The position numbers and the translations under genes were made by a program. A stretch of 42,142 nt of DNA. Source: an uncultured Pelagibacteraceae bacterium (GTDB taxonomy: Bacteria > Pseudomonadota > Alphaproteobacteria > Pelagibacterales > Pelagibacteraceae). Under the pieces are notes generated by a model. The model worked only from the letters and a program-made list of their open reading frames with translations. It made no database searches and was not told where the DNA came from. The stretch is from the NCBI GenBank assembly GCA_902529105.1, contig CABZUW010000009.1:1-42142 (forward strand). Direction: 5' to 3'. Below are positions 1 through 10,121 of this stretch, piece after piece (position 1 is the first letter of the stretch; each line of letters opens with the position of its first letter).

Positions 1-615
1 GGTGTTGTTACAGGTTTAGCTTGGACAGAGTTTGGTGGTGAAATTCTTAAAATAGAAACAGTTAATATGCCTGGCAAAGGTAGAATGCAAATTACGGGAA
101 AACTTGGCGATGTAATGCAAGAGTCAGTAAAAGCTGCGAAATCTTTTGTAAGATCTAAGAGTTTAGATTTTGGAGTCATTCCTCCGATTTTTGAAAAAAA
201 AGATTTCCATATTCATGTGCCTGAAGGCGCAACACCAAAAGATGGACCTTCTGCAGGTATTGCAATGGTTACATCTATTGTGTCATCAATTACTGATATT
301 CCAGTAAATAGACAAATAGCTATGACAGGTGAGGTAACAATTACAGGACAAGTTCTTCAAATTGGAGGATTGAAAGAAAAACTTCTAGCCGCACACAGAG
401 CAGGAATTAATCATGTTTTAATACCTAAAGATAATGAGAAAGATTTAGTTGATATACCAAAAAAAGTTAAAGAAGATATAAAAATTACTCCAGTTAAAGT
501 TGTTGATGATGTATTAAAAATTGCACTTACTAAAGAATTGAAAAGAGTAGAATGGGTCGAAGTAGATAATATTTCTAAATCAGAGAACAAAACTGAAAAA
601 GTCCTTACAAACTAA
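1..615 (+). CDS. lon: ATP-dependent protease Lon, C-terminal part (5' truncated by window edge)
   Basis: C-terminal proteolytic domain of Lon, the ATP-dependent cytosolic protease that degrades misfolded and regulatory proteins. The reading frame is open from base 1, so the ATPase part lies outside the window; the first Met at 67 is internal. The Ser-Lys catalytic dyad is visible: Ser in the PKDGPSAGI motif (codon 250-252) and Lys in [14 protein letters not shown] (codon 379-381), 43 residues apart as in E. coli Lon (S679/K722). The end of the protein is a short Lys/Glu-rich tail after the conserved domain. It is followed by a 55-nt spacer and two tRNA genes. I see no clear intrinsic terminator after it. 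Confidence 0.97.
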   Translation, partial: GVVTGLAWTEFGGEILKIETVNMPGKGRMQITGKLGDVMQESVKAAKSFVRSKSLDFGVIPPIFEKKDFHIHVPEGATPKDGPSAGIAMVTSIVSSITDIPVNRQIAMTGEVTITGQVLQIGGLKEKLLAAHRAGINHVLIPKDNEKDLVDIPKKVKEDIKITPVKVVDDVLKIALTKELKRVEWVEVDNISKSENKTEKVLTN

Positions 616-670
616 AGATAATTATAATTTACTTTAATAATTTGTTGCTGTAAAAGATAAAATTATTTTT

Positions 671-746
671 GGGCGGTTAGCTCAGTTGGTAGAGCATCTC
701 GTTTACACCGAGGGGGTCAAAGGTTCGAGTCCTTTACTGCCCACCA
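671..746 (+). tRNA. tRNA-Val (anticodon UAC)
   Basis: Complete cloverleaf of 76 nt. The acceptor stem GGGCGGT pairs with ACTGCCC (one G-T wobble), followed by discriminator A and an encoded CCA (744-746). The D-arm (GCTC...GAGC), the TTCGAGT T-loop and a 5-bp anticodon stem are present. The anticodon loop is TTTACAC, giving UAC, which reads Val codons. The 55 nt between lon and this gene (616-670) are A/T-rich; a TATAAT lies at 623-628, but no matching -35 element is at the right distance. Confidence 0.97.
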
Positions 747-754
747 AAATAATT

Positions 755-832
755 GGGGGTGTAGCTCAGTTTGGTTAGAGCGCCTGCCTGTCACGCAGGA
801 GGTCGCGGGTTCGAGTCCCGTCACTCCCGCCA
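755..832 (+). tRNA. tRNA-Asp (anticodon GUC)
   Basis: Complete cloverleaf of 78 nt including an encoded CCA (830-832), 8 nt after tRNA-Val. The acceptor stem GGGGGTG pairs with CACTCCC (one G-T wobble). The anticodon stem CCTGC/GCAGG encloses the loop CTGTCAC, giving GUC for Asp. The T-arm CGGGTTCGAGTCCCG is perfect. The close spacing to tRNA-Val suggests a shared transcript. Confidence 0.97.
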
Positions 833-935
833 CAAATATTTGATAACTATTCTCAAAAGCTAAAATTACTTAATAAATTAGCCTCAAAGGACGTGACTAA
901 ATTTCACTGTTATTTAAGATAAATATACATATAAA

Positions 936-949
936 AAATACTAGTATTT
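936..949. repeat. 14-bp perfect palindrome in the nuoA upstream region
   Basis: AAATACTAGTATTT reads identically on both strands. It lies in the 219-nt spacer between tRNA-Asp and nuoA, upstream of the candidate nuo promoter. It could be a regulator site, but in A/T-rich DNA a palindrome of this length in a spacer this size is plausible by chance. No other gene-like content is visible in 833-1051. Confidence 0.3.
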
Positions 950-966
950 ATGATGATTAATTACTC

Positions 967-994
967 TTTATATAACAATAGAATAGAATATAAT
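967..994 (+). promoter_or_regulatory. Candidate promoter of the nuo operon
   Basis: A perfect TATAAT (989-994) is preceded at 16 nt by TTTATA (967-972), a 4/6 match to the -35 consensus. It lies 57 nt upstream of the nuoA ATG. The expected transcript start near 1001 would leave a leader of about 50 nt. An imperfect inverted repeat, AATAAGAAT (992-1000) with ATTCTCTTATT (1010-1020), overlaps the predicted start. Motif matching in A/T-rich DNA is weak evidence. Confidence 0.4.
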
Positions 995-1051
995 AAGAAT
1001 CTTTTCAGAATTCTCTTATTTAAATATTTTAAAAATTAAACTTTAATTATT

Positions 1052-1423
1052 ATGATTGGTGAAACATTTTTACAGGATTACTTTTCGATTATCTTATTTT
1101 TAGTGATAGCGTTACTATTGAGTATTGGATTTATAACTTTGAACTTTATTTTATCTCCAAAAAATCCTGACCCCGAAAAATTATCACCTTATGAATGCGG
1201 TTTCGAACCATTTAATGACTCCAGAATGGAGTTTGATGTGAGATTTTATTTAGTTGCAATATTATTTATTATATTTGATTTAGAAATTGCATTTTTATTT
1301 CCTTGGGCGATTTCCTTAGGAAAAATTGGAATATTTGGTTTTATTTCAATGATGATATTTTTAGCGATATTAACTATCGGTTTCATTTATGAATGGAAGA
1401 AAGGTGCATTAGATTGGGAATAA
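1052..1423 (+). CDS. nuoA: NADH-quinone oxidoreductase subunit A
   Basis: Small membrane subunit of respiratory complex I, 123 residues with three hydrophobic helices (about residues 10-32, 62-84 and 90-112). The conserved loop between helices 1 and 2 carries PYECGFEP with its Cys, followed by the [15 protein letters not shown] segment typical of NuoA. Complex I transfers electrons from NADH to quinone and pumps protons across the inner membrane; NuoA lies at the junction of the arms. It is the first gene of the nuo cluster, with 3 nt to nuoB. The ATG at 1052 has no obvious Shine-Dalgarno sequence, but the length fits the family. Confidence 0.97.
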   Translation: MIGETFLQDYFSIILFLVIALLLSIGFITLNFILSPKNPDPEKLSPYECGFEPFNDSRMEFDVRFYLVAILFIIFDLEIAFLFPWAISLGKIGIFGFISMMIFLAILTIGFIYEWKKGALDWE

Positions 1424-1426
1424 AAA

Positions 1427-1948
1427 ATGGATACTGTAAATAAAATAGACAAAATACCAGATGAATTTAAAGATTTAGCCAAAGACTTTAGCGATAATGG
1501 ATTTATCACAACATCAATGGATAACTTGGTAAATTGGGCAAGAACAGGTTCATTACATTGGATGACATTTGGTCTTGCATGTTGTGCAGTTGAGATGATG
1601 CAAACGTCAATGCCAAGATATGATCTTGAAAGATTTGGTGCGGCTCCCAGAGCTAGTCCAAGACAATCTGATGTAATGATTGTTGCAGGAACTTTAACAA
1701 ATAAAATGGCTCCTGCATTAAGAAAAGTTTATGATCAGATGCCAGAACCAAGATATGTTATCTCCATGGGTAGCTGTGCTAATGGAGGAGGTTATTATCA
1801 CTATTCTTACTCTGTAGTTAGAGGATGTGATAGGATTGTTCCTGTAGATATTTATGTACCTGGGTGCCCACCCTCAGCGGAGGCTTTATTGTATGGAATA
1901 ATGCAACTTCAAAAAAAAATAAGGAATAAAGGATCACTAGAAAGATAA
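1427..1948 (+). CDS. nuoB: NADH-quinone oxidoreductase subunit B (N2 cluster)
   Basis: Complex I peripheral-arm subunit carrying the terminal 4Fe-4S cluster N2, which reduces quinone. The four expected ligands are present: the tandem Cys52-Cys53 in [10 protein letters not shown], Cys117 in MGSCANGGG and Cys147 in [14 protein letters not shown]. At 173 residues it is of ordinary length. It is a soluble protein bound at the membrane interface with NuoC and NuoD. The gene sits 3 nt after nuoA and 4 nt before nuoC. Confidence 0.98.
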   Translation: MDTVNKIDKIPDEFKDLAKDFSDNGFITTSMDNLVNWARTGSLHWMTFGLACCAVEMMQTSMPRYDLERFGAAPRASPRQSDVMIVAGTLTNKMAPALRKVYDQMPEPRYVISMGSCANGGGYYHYSYSVVRGCDRIVPVDIYVPGCPPSAEALLYGIMQLQKKIRNKGSLER

Positions 1949-1952
1949 TAAA

Positions 1953-2540
1953 ATGAATCTTGAAGATTTAGAAAAATTAATAAACTCAGAGCTTACAACT
2001 AAAATTAATTCATCAGCAATTAATCACGACGAATTAAAATTAAAAATAGATGAAGAGGATTTGCATTCTGTTCTTTTGTTTTTAAAAAATGATACTAGGA
2101 CTAAATTCAGGCAATTAATCGACATAACAGCTGTAGATTATCCTGAAAGAGATGCAAGATTCAAATTGATTTACTTCTTATTAAGTCATGAAAATAATTT
2201 AAGATTAAATATTGAATTTGAAATTAAAGAAAGTTACCAAGTTAAGTCTATTACGTCTATTTTTCCATCCTCTAACTGGATGGAGAGAGAAGTTTTTGAT
2301 ATGTATGGAATACACTACAAAGACCATCCTGATTTAAGAAGAATATTAACAGATTATAATTTTTCAGGACACCCACTTCGAAAAGATTTTCCGCTTACTG
2401 GTCACAATGAAGTTAGATACAATGAGGAAGACAAGAAAGTTATCTACGAACCAGTTAAACTAGAGCAGAATTATAGAAATTTTGATTATGAGAGCCCTTG
2501 GGAGGGGACAAAATATATTGAAGAAATAACAAAGAAATAA
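1953..2540 (+). CDS. nuoC: NADH-quinone oxidoreductase subunit C
   Basis: Complex I 30-kDa-type subunit, 195 residues, separate from NuoD (the two are fused in E. coli). The family signature is in the middle: [20 protein letters not shown] followed by [20 protein letters not shown]. The N-terminal 80 residues are the variable alpha/beta part. It binds NuoB and NuoD at the quinone end of the peripheral arm. The stop codon shares one base with the start of nuoD (TAATG at 2538), consistent with translational coupling. Confidence 0.97.
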   Translation: MNLEDLEKLINSELTTKINSSAINHDELKLKIDEEDLHSVLLFLKNDTRTKFRQLIDITAVDYPERDARFKLIYFLLSHENNLRLNIEFEIKESYQVKSITSIFPSSNWMEREVFDMYGIHYKDHPDLRRILTDYNFSGHPLRKDFPLTGHNEVRYNEEDKKVIYEPVKLEQNYRNFDYESPWEGTKYIEEITKK

Positions 2541-3715
2541 TGCCTAAAGAAACAAAAACAATGAATTTAAATTTTGGTCCACAACATCCTGCTGCGCATG
2601 GTGTGTTAAGATTAATTCTCGAACTTGACGGTGAGGTAGTAGAGAAGGCTGATCCTCATATAGGGTTATTGCATAGAGGAACTGAAAAACTTATTGAGCA
2701 CAAAACATACACACAAGCAGTTCCATATTTTGATAGACTTGATTATGTAGCTCCAATGAATCAAGAGCATGCATTCGCACTGGCAATAGAAAAAATTTTA
2801 AAAATTAAAGTACCTATCAGAGCCCAATATATTAGAGTGATGTTTTGTGAGATAGGTAGAATATTAAGTCATCTTTTAAATGTTACAACACAAGCAATGG
2901 ATGTTGGGGCACTGACACCAACACTTTGGGGTTTTGAGGAAAGAGAAAAATTAATGGGATTTTATGAAAAAGTGTCTGGTTCAAGACTACATGCTAACTA
3001 TTTTAGAGCGGGAGGTGTTCATAAAGATTTACCAATTGGTCTAGATAGCGAAATTTCAGAGTTTTGTAATTCATTTCCAAAAATAATTGATGATTTAGAA
3101 ACTTTACTAACAGATAACAGAATTTTTAAACAAAGAAATGTAGATATAGGTATAGTATCTAAACAAGATGCTCTAGATTACTCTTTTTCGGGAGTTATGT
3201 TAAGAGGCTCAGGTGTACCTTGGGATTTAAGAAAATCCCAACCATACGATTGTTATAATAATTTTGAATTCAACATTCCAATCGGAAAAAATGGTGATTG
3301 TTATGATCGTTATCTTTGTAGAATTGAAGAAATGAGAGAATGTGTAAAAATTATTAATCAATGTTTAGAACAAATGCCAAAAGGCCCGATAAAAACAAAT
3401 GACGGAAAAATATCTCCACCGGCTAAAAAAGATATTAAAGAGTCTATGGAAGCGTTAATTCATCATTTCAAGCTTTTCACAGAAGGATATAGAGTAGATA
3501 AAGATGAAATATACACAGCTGTAGAGGCCCCTAAAGGAGAATTTGGTGTATATTTAATTTCTGACGGTTCAAACAAACCTTATAAGTGCAAAATAAGAGC
3601 ACCAGGTTTTTCACACCTGCAAGCGATGGATTATTTAATTAAAGGCCATATGCTAGCTGATGTTCCTGCTGTTTTAGGTTCTATGGATATTGTATTTGGA
3701 GAGGTGGATAGATGA
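2540..3715 (+). CDS. nuoD: NADH-quinone oxidoreductase subunit D (quinone-site subunit)
   Basis: Complex I 49-kDa-type subunit, 391 residues, forming the quinone-binding cavity with NuoB. The N-terminal GPQHPAAHG loop (residues 13-21), which contacts quinone, is intact, as are [14 protein letters not shown] and the C-terminal [13 protein letters not shown]. The family is related to NiFe hydrogenase large subunits but lacks the NiFe-binding cysteine pairs. It starts one base inside the nuoC stop and overlaps nuoE by four bases (ATGA). Confidence 0.98.
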   Translation: MPKETKTMNLNFGPQHPAAHGVLRLILELDGEVVEKADPHIGLLHRGTEKLIEHKTYTQAVPYFDRLDYVAPMNQEHAFALAIEKILKIKVPIRAQYIRVMFCEIGRILSHLLNVTTQAMDVGALTPTLWGFEEREKLMGFYEKVSGSRLHANYFRAGGVHKDLPIGLDSEISEFCNSFPKIIDDLETLLTDNRIFKQRNVDIGIVSKQDALDYSFSGVMLRGSGVPWDLRKSQPYDCYNNFEFNIPIGKNGDCYDRYLCRIEEMRECVKIINQCLEQMPKGPIKTNDGKISPPAKKDIKESMEALIHHFKLFTEGYRVDKDEIYTAVEAPKGEFGVYLISDGSNKPYKCKIRAPGFSHLQAMDYLIKGHMLADVPAVLGSMDIVFGEVDR

Positions 3716-4326
3716 GTATTAAAAAGGTTTCTAAAGAGCAACCAGATAGTTTTGAATTTAATGAGGAAAATTTAAAAATCGCTAATGATATAATTAAAAA
3801 TTATCCCAGTGGTAAACAACAAAGTGCTGTTATGTCTTTTTTATATTTGGCGCAAAGACAAAATAATAATTGGATACCATTAGTGGCCATGAAATATATA
3901 GCTAAGTTGTTAAATATGCCTTACATAAAAGTATATGAAGTAGCTACATTTTACTCCATGTATAATCTATCACCAGTTGGTAAATATTTTGTACAGGTAT
4001 GTACTACTACGCCATGTATGATTAGAGGTGCATATAAACTAGTTGAAGCCTGTAAAGAAAAAATATCGAAAAATCAAAACACACTATCAAATGATGGTAA
4101 GTGCTCATGGGTCGAAGTTGAATGCTTGGGCGCATGTGTAAATGCTCCTATGATGCAAATTAACGAAGATTATTTTGAAGATCTTGATAAAGAAAAAACA
4201 TCTAAAATTTTTGATAAAATGTTAAACGACGAAAATGTTGAACCAGGCTCATACAGAGGAAGAGTTAATTCAGAGCCTGAAAATAACAGAAAAACTCTAA
4301 TGGATTTAAAAAATGCTTCAAGATAA
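3712..4326 (+). CDS. nuoE: NADH-quinone oxidoreductase subunit E (2Fe-2S)
   Basis: Complex I 24-kDa-type subunit with a thioredoxin-like fold and a 2Fe-2S cluster (N1a). The four ligands are visible: Cys97 and Cys102 in [13 protein letters not shown], and Cys138 and Cys142 in [15 protein letters not shown]. The length is 204 residues, with a charged C-terminal extension of about 40 residues after the cluster domain. It pairs with NuoF in the NADH-oxidising module. It overlaps nuoD by 4 nt and nuoF by 14 nt. Confidence 0.97.
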   Translation: MSIKKVSKEQPDSFEFNEENLKIANDIIKNYPSGKQQSAVMSFLYLAQRQNNNWIPLVAMKYIAKLLNMPYIKVYEVATFYSMYNLSPVGKYFVQVCTTTPCMIRGAYKLVEACKEKISKNQNTLSNDGKCSWVEVECLGACVNAPMMQINEDYFEDLDKEKTSKIFDKMLNDENVEPGSYRGRVNSEPENNRKTLMDLKNASR

Positions 4327-5635
4327 AGACAGAATATTTCAGAATTTGTATAATGATGGGGACTCAGGAATTAACGGAGCCATAAAAAGAAATGATTGGT
4401 CAAATACTAAAGATTTAATATCTAAAGGTAGAGATTGGATAATAGATGAAGTCAAGTTATCAGAATTAAGAGGAAGAGGCGGCGCTGGTTTTCCTACGGG
4501 TTTAAAGTGGTCATTTGCACCTAAAGAAGTGGGTTCCAGACCTCATTATCTTGTAATAAATGCAGATGAGTCTGAACCTGGAACATGTAAAGATAGAGAC
4601 ATATTAAGATTTGAGCCCCATAAATTAATTGAAGGATGTTTATTAGCATCTTATGCAGTAAACGCGCACATTTGTTACATTTATATTAGAGGCGAATATT
4701 ATTTTGAAGGTCAAAGATTACAAAAAGCAATTGATGAAGCTTATAAAAAAAATTTAATTGGGAAGAATGCCTCTAATAGTGGTTGGGATTTAGATATTTA
4801 TATTCATTATGGAGCTGGAGCTTATATATGTGGAGAGGAAACAGCATTGTTAGAAAGTCTAGAGGGTAAAAAGGGTCAACCAAGATTAAAACCACCTTTT
4901 CCGGCTTTAGTTGGGTTGTATGGTTGTCCAACAATTATTAATAATGTTGAAACTATTGCTGTAATTCCAACAATATTAAGAAGAGGTGGAAAATGGTTCT
5001 CTTCACTTGGAAAAGCAAAAAATACAGGTACTAAAATTTTCTGTATTTCAGGAAATGTTAATAAACCATGTAATGTTGAAGAGGAAATGGGAGTACCTTT
5101 AAAAACATTAATTGAAAAACATGCTGGTGGAGTTGTCGGTGGTTGGGACAATCTAAAAGCAGTTATACCGGGTGGATCTTCGATGCCTTTATTACCTAAA
5201 GAAATTTGTGATACAATTACAATGGACTTTGACTCGTTGGTTAAAGAAAAAAGTGGATTAGGAACAGCTGGAATTGTTGTTATTAACAAAGACCAAGATA
5301 TTATAAAATGTATGGCACGAATAGCCAGGTTTTATAAACATGAAAGCTGTGGTCAATGTACACCTTGTAGAGAAGGTTCTGGCTGGATGTGGAGAATGTT
5401 AGAAAGAATGGCTAAAGGTGAAGCATCTAAAGATGAAGTAAATATGTTAATGGATGTAACAAAACAAATTGAAGGACATACTATATGTGCCTTCGGTGAA
5501 GGATCGTCTTGGCCGGTACAAGGTTTAATTAGACATTTTAAAAAAGAGATTGAAGAAAGAAATAATTTTAATCCTTTAGTTAAGAAGGACAGAAATATTC
5601 CATATTTAGTGGATCAACATTTGCTTGATAAATAA
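4313..5635 (+). CDS. nuoF: NADH-quinone oxidoreductase subunit F (NADH/FMN-binding)
   Basis: Complex I 51-kDa-type subunit, 440 residues, that oxidises NADH through FMN. The glycine-rich nucleotide site [10 protein letters not shown] (residues 54-63) and [19 protein letters not shown] are present. The 4Fe-4S cluster N3 ligands are Cys346, Cys349 and Cys352 in [12 protein letters not shown], plus Cys392 in [10 protein letters not shown], with the same spacing as the E. coli protein. The start at 4313 lies inside the end of nuoE. The stop overlaps the nuoG start by one base (TAATG). Confidence 0.98.
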   Translation: MLQDKDRIFQNLYNDGDSGINGAIKRNDWSNTKDLISKGRDWIIDEVKLSELRGRGGAGFPTGLKWSFAPKEVGSRPHYLVINADESEPGTCKDRDILRFEPHKLIEGCLLASYAVNAHICYIYIRGEYYFEGQRLQKAIDEAYKKNLIGKNASNSGWDLDIYIHYGAGAYICGEETALLESLEGKKGQPRLKPPFPALVGLYGCPTIINNVETIAVIPTILRRGGKWFSSLGKAKNTGTKIFCISGNVNKPCNVEEEMGVPLKTLIEKHAGGVVGGWDNLKAVIPGGSSMPLLPKEICDTITMDFDSLVKEKSGLGTAGIVVINKDQDIIKCMARIARFYKHESCGQCTPCREGSGWMWRMLERMAKGEASKDEVNMLMDVTKQIEGHTICAFGEGSSWPVQGLIRHFKKEIEERNNFNPLVKKDRNIPYLVDQHLLDK

Positions 5636-7677
5636 TGATTAAATTAAAAATAAATGATAAGAATATCGAAATTGAAGATGGTTTAACAGTTCTTCAAGCC
5701 TGTGAAAAGGCTGGAGTTGAAATACCAAGATTTTGTTACCATGAAAAACTGTCAATAGCTGGAAATTGTAGGATGTGTTTGGTTGAGATGGAAAAATCTC
5801 CAAAGCCAGTAGCCTCATGTGCGATGCCTGCTTCTGAGGGTATGATAATAAGAACTAATACTGAAAAGGTTGAGAAAGCTAGAAAAGGTGTAATGGAATT
5901 TTTATTAGCAAATCATCCATTAGACTGTCCTGTCTGTGACCAAGGTGGTGAATGTGATTTGCAAGATCAATCGATGTTTTATGGAATTGATAAATCGAGG
6001 TTTAAAGAAAATAAGAGACATGTGCCTGAAAAATATATGGGTCCACTTATTAAAACTCAAATGACCAGGTGTATTCATTGTACGAGATGTATTAGATTTG
6101 CAACAGAAGTTGCAGGGGTACCTGAATTAGGTGCAATAGGAAGAGGGGAAGATATGCAAATTACAACTTATTTAGAAAAATCAATGCAATCTGAACTGTC
6201 TGCTAACGTAATTGATTTATGTCCTGTAGGAGCACTAACATCAAAACCTTATGTATTTGAGGCAAGACCTTGGGAGCTTAAGAAAACAGAAAGTATAGAT
6301 GTTATGGATGCAGTAGGTTCAAATATTAGAATTGACACTTATGGATGGGAGGTAAAAAGAATCCTGCCTAAGATTAACGATGATATAAATGAAGAGTGGA
6401 TTTCAGACAAAACAAGATACGCGTGTGATGGATTAAAAAATCAAAGATTAGATACCCCATTTATAAAAAAAAATGGTGTTTTCGAGAAGACAGATTGGAA
6501 TAATGCTCTTGAAATAATAAAAAAAAAAATAATTAGCACAGATCCTTTAAAAATTGGTGGTTTTACAGGCGATTTGACAAATATGGAAACACAATACTCT
6601 GCTAAAGAATTTTTTAGTAAAGTTTTGAAATCTAAAAATTTAGACTCTCGACATGATTATACATATTTAGATTTAAGTAATAGATCTAATTATATTTTTA
6701 ATTCTGAAATTAACGGAATTGAAGATAGTGACTTTATTTTATTAATTGGAACAAATCCAAGATATGAAGCCACAATATTAAATGCGAGAATTAGAAAAAC
6801 TTATTTAAACAACAAAACAAATATTTATTCAATAAGTGATCAAGGTGATTTAACATATCCATATAAAGTCATTGGTAATACGACGGAAGATGTCAGTAAA
6901 TTTTTCGAAAAACAAAGTGCTATTTACAATGAATTTAAAAAGGCAAAAAAACCTTTAATTATTTTAGGTTACTCGTTTTTCTTACTACAATCTGCAAATT
7001 ATTTATTAAATAAATGTAAAGAATTTTTAAATGATCATATAAGTAATATGGATGAAGATTGGAAACCTTTAAACATTATTTCTAAAGATGCAGCCAATGT
7101 TGGAGGATATGATTTGAAGATAGTAGGAGAGTCTGACGAATTTAATCATACTTTAGATTTACTACATAAGAATAAATTAGAAATTGTCTTTTTATTTGGT
7201 CAGGACAATATAAAATTTAAAAAAAATAAAGAATTTGTAGTTTATATAGGAAGCCATGGTGATAAAGGTGCTGAAAGTGCAGATATTATACTTCCTTCTC
7301 CAGCTTATACTGAGCAAGATGGTTTTTATACTAACTTAGAAGGAAAGCTGCAGAAAGCATTTAAAGCATCATATCCAACAGGTAATTCTAAAGAAGAATG
7401 GATTATAATAAATGAAATTTCAAAATTATTAGAAAGTAAAAATCTTTTTAACAACAAAGACCAATTAATTGATAATATGTTAAATTATTTGAATTTAAAC
7501 CTCAAAGAAAAAAAAAATATTTTTGAAAAAAGTGTTAAAGGTAAATTTTTTGATGAGGAAGTAATTACCGTACCAATTGATTATTATTATTCTAATGTAA
7601 TTGCTAGGGCATCAAAGACAATGTCTGAGTGCAGAAATTTGAAAATTGATTTTCAAAAGACCGGTACTGAGGGATAA
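5635..7677 (+). CDS. nuoG: NADH-quinone oxidoreductase subunit G
   Basis: Complex I 75-kDa-type subunit, 680 residues. The N-terminal ferredoxin domain holds a 2Fe-2S cluster (Cys34, 45, 48, 62). Next is the His-Cys 4Fe-4S site (His94, Cys98, 101, 107, in HPLDCPVCDQGGEC), then another 4Fe-4S site (Cys146, 149, 152 and Cys196 in DLCPVGA). The C-terminal two thirds is a degenerate molybdopterin-oxidoreductase domain with no catalytic role in complex I. I do not see the extra N7-type cysteine set found in some homologues. An 11-A run at 6519-6529 encodes three lysines. nuoH follows with no gap. Confidence 0.97.
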   Translation: MIKLKINDKNIEIEDGLTVLQACEKAGVEIPRFCYHEKLSIAGNCRMCLVEMEKSPKPVASCAMPASEGMIIRTNTEKVEKARKGVMEFLLANHPLDCPVCDQGGECDLQDQSMFYGIDKSRFKENKRHVPEKYMGPLIKTQMTRCIHCTRCIRFATEVAGVPELGAIGRGEDMQITTYLEKSMQSELSANVIDLCPVGALTSKPYVFEARPWELKKTESIDVMDAVGSNIRIDTYGWEVKRILPKINDDINEEWISDKTRYACDGLKNQRLDTPFIKKNGVFEKTDWNNALEIIKKKIISTDPLKIGGFTGDLTNMETQYSAKEFFSKVLKSKNLDSRHDYTYLDLSNRSNYIFNSEINGIEDSDFILLIGTNPRYEATILNARIRKTYLNNKTNIYSISDQGDLTYPYKVIGNTTEDVSKFFEKQSAIYNEFKKAKKPLIILGYSFFLLQSANYLLNKCKEFLNDHISNMDEDWKPLNIISKDAANVGGYDLKIVGESDEFNHTLDLLHKNKLEIVFLFGQDNIKFKKNKEFVVYIGSHGDKGAESADIILPSPAYTEQDGFYTNLEGKLQKAFKASYPTGNSKEEWIIINEISKLLESKNLFNNKDQLIDNMLNYLNLNLKEKKNIFEKSVKGKFFDEEVITVPIDYYYSNVIARASKTMSECRNLKIDFQKTGTEG

Positions 7678-8682
7678 ATGTCGTTATTTTATTTAGAAAC
7701 ACTGTTAATAGAAACTTATAAAATTATTTTTTTAGTTTTGCCAGTTCTTACAGCAGTTGCTTTGATAGTATGGCTAGATAGAAGAGTTTGGGCATTTGTG
7801 CAAAAAAGAAGAGGCCCTAATGTGGTTGGTCCATTTGGATTACTACAGTCGCTTGCTGATGCGTTAAAATATATTTTTAAAGAAATCATAATACCGGCCA
7901 CTTCAAACAAAATAATATTTATACTTGCACCTATTGTGACAATGACCTTAGCATTAATTGCTTGGGCAGTTATACCTTTTGATGAGAACTTAGTTTTAGC
8001 AGATATAAATGTTGGTATACTATATTTGTTTGCAGTTTCATCTTTGGGTGTATACGGGATTATAATGGGTGGATGGGCATCTAATTCAAAATATCCTTTT
8101 TTTGGCTCAATCCGATCTGCTGCCCAAATGGTTTCCTACGAGGTTTCCATAGGAGTAATAATTATAAATGTTTTGCTTTGTGTTGGATCACTTAACTTAA
8201 CCGATATAGTTTTAGCTCAAAAAGATATGTGGTTTATACTACCTTTGTTCCCGATGTTTGTAATATTTTTTATTTCTGCCTTGGCTGAAACAAACAGACC
8301 TCCATTTGATTTACCGGAAGCTGAGGCCGAATTAGTTGCTGGATATCAAACAGAATATTCAGGAATGATGTATGCAATGTTTTGGCTTGGTGAGTATGCT
8401 AACATTCTCTTGATGTGTGCGTTAGGGTCTATTTTATTTTTAGGTGGATGGCTATCACCAATTGATTTGTATCCATTAAATTTAATACCTCCAGTAGTGT
8501 GGTTTATAATAAAAATGTTGTTTTTATTTATTTTATTTGCACTGGTTAAAGCAATAGTTCCTAGATATAGATATGATCAATTAATGAAATTGGGTTGGAA
8601 AATATTTTTACCTTTTTCTTTAATTTATGTGGTTTTGACTTCGAGTTTTTTAATATATTTTGATTTATTGCCAAAGGTTTAA
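7678..8682 (+). CDS. nuoH: NADH-quinone oxidoreductase subunit H
   Basis: Membrane subunit of complex I (ND1 type), 334 residues, about eight transmembrane helices. It forms the entrance of the quinone channel with NuoB and NuoD. Conserved blocks include [31 protein letters not shown], and the acidic loop [20 protein letters not shown]. The C-terminal [22 protein letters not shown] is also typical. It starts directly after the nuoG stop and lies 2 nt before nuoI. Confidence 0.98.
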   Translation: MSLFYLETLLIETYKIIFLVLPVLTAVALIVWLDRRVWAFVQKRRGPNVVGPFGLLQSLADALKYIFKEIIIPATSNKIIFILAPIVTMTLALIAWAVIPFDENLVLADINVGILYLFAVSSLGVYGIIMGGWASNSKYPFFGSIRSAAQMVSYEVSIGVIIINVLLCVGSLNLTDIVLAQKDMWFILPLFPMFVIFFISALAETNRPPFDLPEAEAELVAGYQTEYSGMMYAMFWLGEYANILLMCALGSILFLGGWLSPIDLYPLNLIPPVVWFIIKMLFLFILFALVKAIVPRYRYDQLMKLGWKIFLPFSLIYVVLTSSFLIYFDLLPKV

Positions 8683-8684
8683 TT

Positions 8685-9170
8685 ATGAAATTAAAAAGAT
8701 TTTTAAAAACAATTTTTATGACCGAGTTTATAATCGGATTATCTATTGCGATTAAAGAGGTTTTTAAAAAGAAAAAAACAATTAATTATCCATTTGAAAA
8801 AGGTAAAATCAGTCCAAGGGCTAGAGGTGAGCATGCGTTAAGAAGATATCCAAATGGAGAGGAAAGATGTATTGCATGTAAACTTTGTGAAGCCGTATGT
8901 CCTGCACAAGCAATTACCATAGAATCTAAAGAGAGACCTGATGGAAGTCGGAAAACAACAAGATACGATATTGATATGTTAAAATGTATTTATTGTGGTC
9001 TATGTGAGGAGTCATGCCCAGTTGATGCAATTGTTCAGGGTCCAAATTTTGAATTTGCAACAGAAACTCGAGAAGAGTTGTTTTATAATAAAGAAAAACT
9101 TTTAGAAAATGGTGACAGATGGGAAAATATATTAGCTGCTAATATTAAAGCTGATAATGCTCATCGATGA
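8685..9170 (+). CDS. nuoI: NADH-quinone oxidoreductase subunit I (two 4Fe-4S)
   Basis: Complex I 23-kDa-type ferredoxin subunit, 161 residues, carrying clusters N6a and N6b. Two complete CxxCxxCxxxCP motifs are visible: Cys62/65/68/72 and Cys101/104/107/111. The N-terminal amphipathic helix (residues 1-30) anchors it at the membrane, and [18 protein letters not shown] is the conserved lead-in. It passes electrons from NuoG towards cluster N2 in NuoB. Confidence 0.98.
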   Translation: MKLKRFLKTIFMTEFIIGLSIAIKEVFKKKKTINYPFEKGKISPRARGEHALRRYPNGEERCIACKLCEAVCPAQAITIESKERPDGSRKTTRYDIDMLKCIYCGLCEESCPVDAIVQGPNFEFATETREELFYNKEKLLENGDRWENILAANIKADNAHR

Positions 9171-9174
9171 TCGA

Positions 9175-9816
9175 ATGATTCAAGGAATTTTTTTCTATAT
9201 TTTCGCATTAATTGCTATCGTTTCTGCAATAATGGTAACTGTCTCTAGAAATACAGTTCACTCAGTTTTCTTTTTAATATTAGATTTTGTAAGTATTTCA
9301 TGTCTTTTTATTATGAGTGGTGCAGAATTTCTCGGTATGATCATGTTAATAGTTTATGTTGGCGCAGTAGCAGTATTATTTTTATTTGTTGTGATGATGT
9401 TGAATGTTGCCCAACAGGAAAATGAGTGGTTTCAGAGTAAAAAAAGTAAAGAGCAAAATAGTTCACATATACCTGTTGGTTTTTTAATTAGCACAATCAT
9501 TTTTTTTGAATTAATTGTGGTAATTGGTGGTTGGAAACTTAAACCTGAAATATTTTCTAATTTGAAACCTGAAGTTATGTCAGGCGCTACAAATACTCAC
9601 TCAATTGGATCAGTGTTATATACCGACTACATTCATCTATTTCAAATCTCTGGCATGATATTATTGGTCTCAATGATCGGTGCAATCGTTTTAACTTATA
9701 AAAAAAGAGTTGGTTTGAAAAGACAGAGCTATATAAAACAAATTTCGAGAGAAAAAATAAGTGGAGTTGAAATTGTTAATGTCGATAAAAATAAAGGGGT
9801 AAAAATTGATGTTTGA
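9175..9816 (+). CDS. nuoJ: NADH-quinone oxidoreductase subunit J
   Basis: Membrane subunit of complex I (ND6 type), about 213 residues, with five hydrophobic helices. The conserved [20 protein letters not shown] helix contains the pi-bulge region. I chose the ATG at 9175 rather than the in-frame ATG at 9157: the protein then begins [14 protein letters not shown] like other NuoJ proteins, and it begins 4 nt after the nuoI stop rather than inside nuoI. The hydrophilic C-terminal tail (about 40 residues, Lys-rich) is longer than the membrane core needs. The 3' end overlaps nuoK by 8 nt. Confidence 0.93.
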   Translation: MIQGIFFYIFALIAIVSAIMVTVSRNTVHSVFFLILDFVSISCLFIMSGAEFLGMIMLIVYVGAVAVLFLFVVMMLNVAQQENEWFQSKKSKEQNSSHIPVGFLISTIIFFELIVVIGGWKLKPEIFSNLKPEVMSGATNTHSIGSVLYTDYIHLFQISGMILLVSMIGAIVLTYKKRVGLKRQSYIKQISREKISGVEIVNVDKNKGVKIDV

Positions 9817-10120
9817 AATAAATTTAGGACACTATTTAACCTTAAGCGCTATTATTTTTACAATAGGTGTTGCTGGAATATTTTTAAATAGAAAAAATAT
9901 TATTGTAATTTTAATGAGTATTGAACTTATACTTTTGGCTGTAAATATAAATTTAGTATCTTTTTCAGTTTTTCTAGGCGATCTTACGGGTCAAATATTT
10001 ACACTTTTTATTTTGACTGTAGCTGCTGCCGAAGCTGCGATTGGACTTGCCATAATAGTTGTTTATTTTAGAAATGCAGGAACAATTCGTGTTGAGGAAA
10101 TAGACAAATTAAAAGGATAA
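9809..10120 (+). CDS. nuoK: NADH-quinone oxidoreductase subunit K
   Basis: Small membrane subunit of complex I (ND4L type), 103 residues, three helices. Conserved glutamates are seen in [15 protein letters not shown] (helix 2) and in [11 protein letters not shown] (helix 3), both involved in proton transfer. The start is placed at ATG 9809: the protein then begins [10 protein letters not shown] as expected, and AAGGGG at 9794-9799 is a good Shine-Dalgarno 9 nt upstream. An in-frame TTG three bases earlier is less likely. Confidence 0.95.
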   Translation: MFEINLGHYLTLSAIIFTIGVAGIFLNRKNIIVILMSIELILLAVNINLVSFSVFLGDLTGQIFTLFILTVAAAEAAIGLAIIVVYFRNAGTIRVEEIDKLKG

Positions 10121-10121
10121 G

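Noticed and set aside
623..663. Promoter for the tRNA pair (TATAAT at 623-628, TAAAAT at 658-663)
   Set aside because: Neither -10-like element has a matching -35 at 15-19 nt, and the second would start transcription at the mature tRNA end.
4876..5289. 137-codon open frame on the minus strand opposite nuoF
   Set aside because: It lies wholly within a confidently identified gene in antisense, and its translation shows no recognisable family features.
9157..9174. Upstream ATG as the nuoJ start
   Set aside because: It adds six non-conserved residues and overlaps nuoI by 14 nt; the ATG at 9175 gives the family-typical N-terminus.
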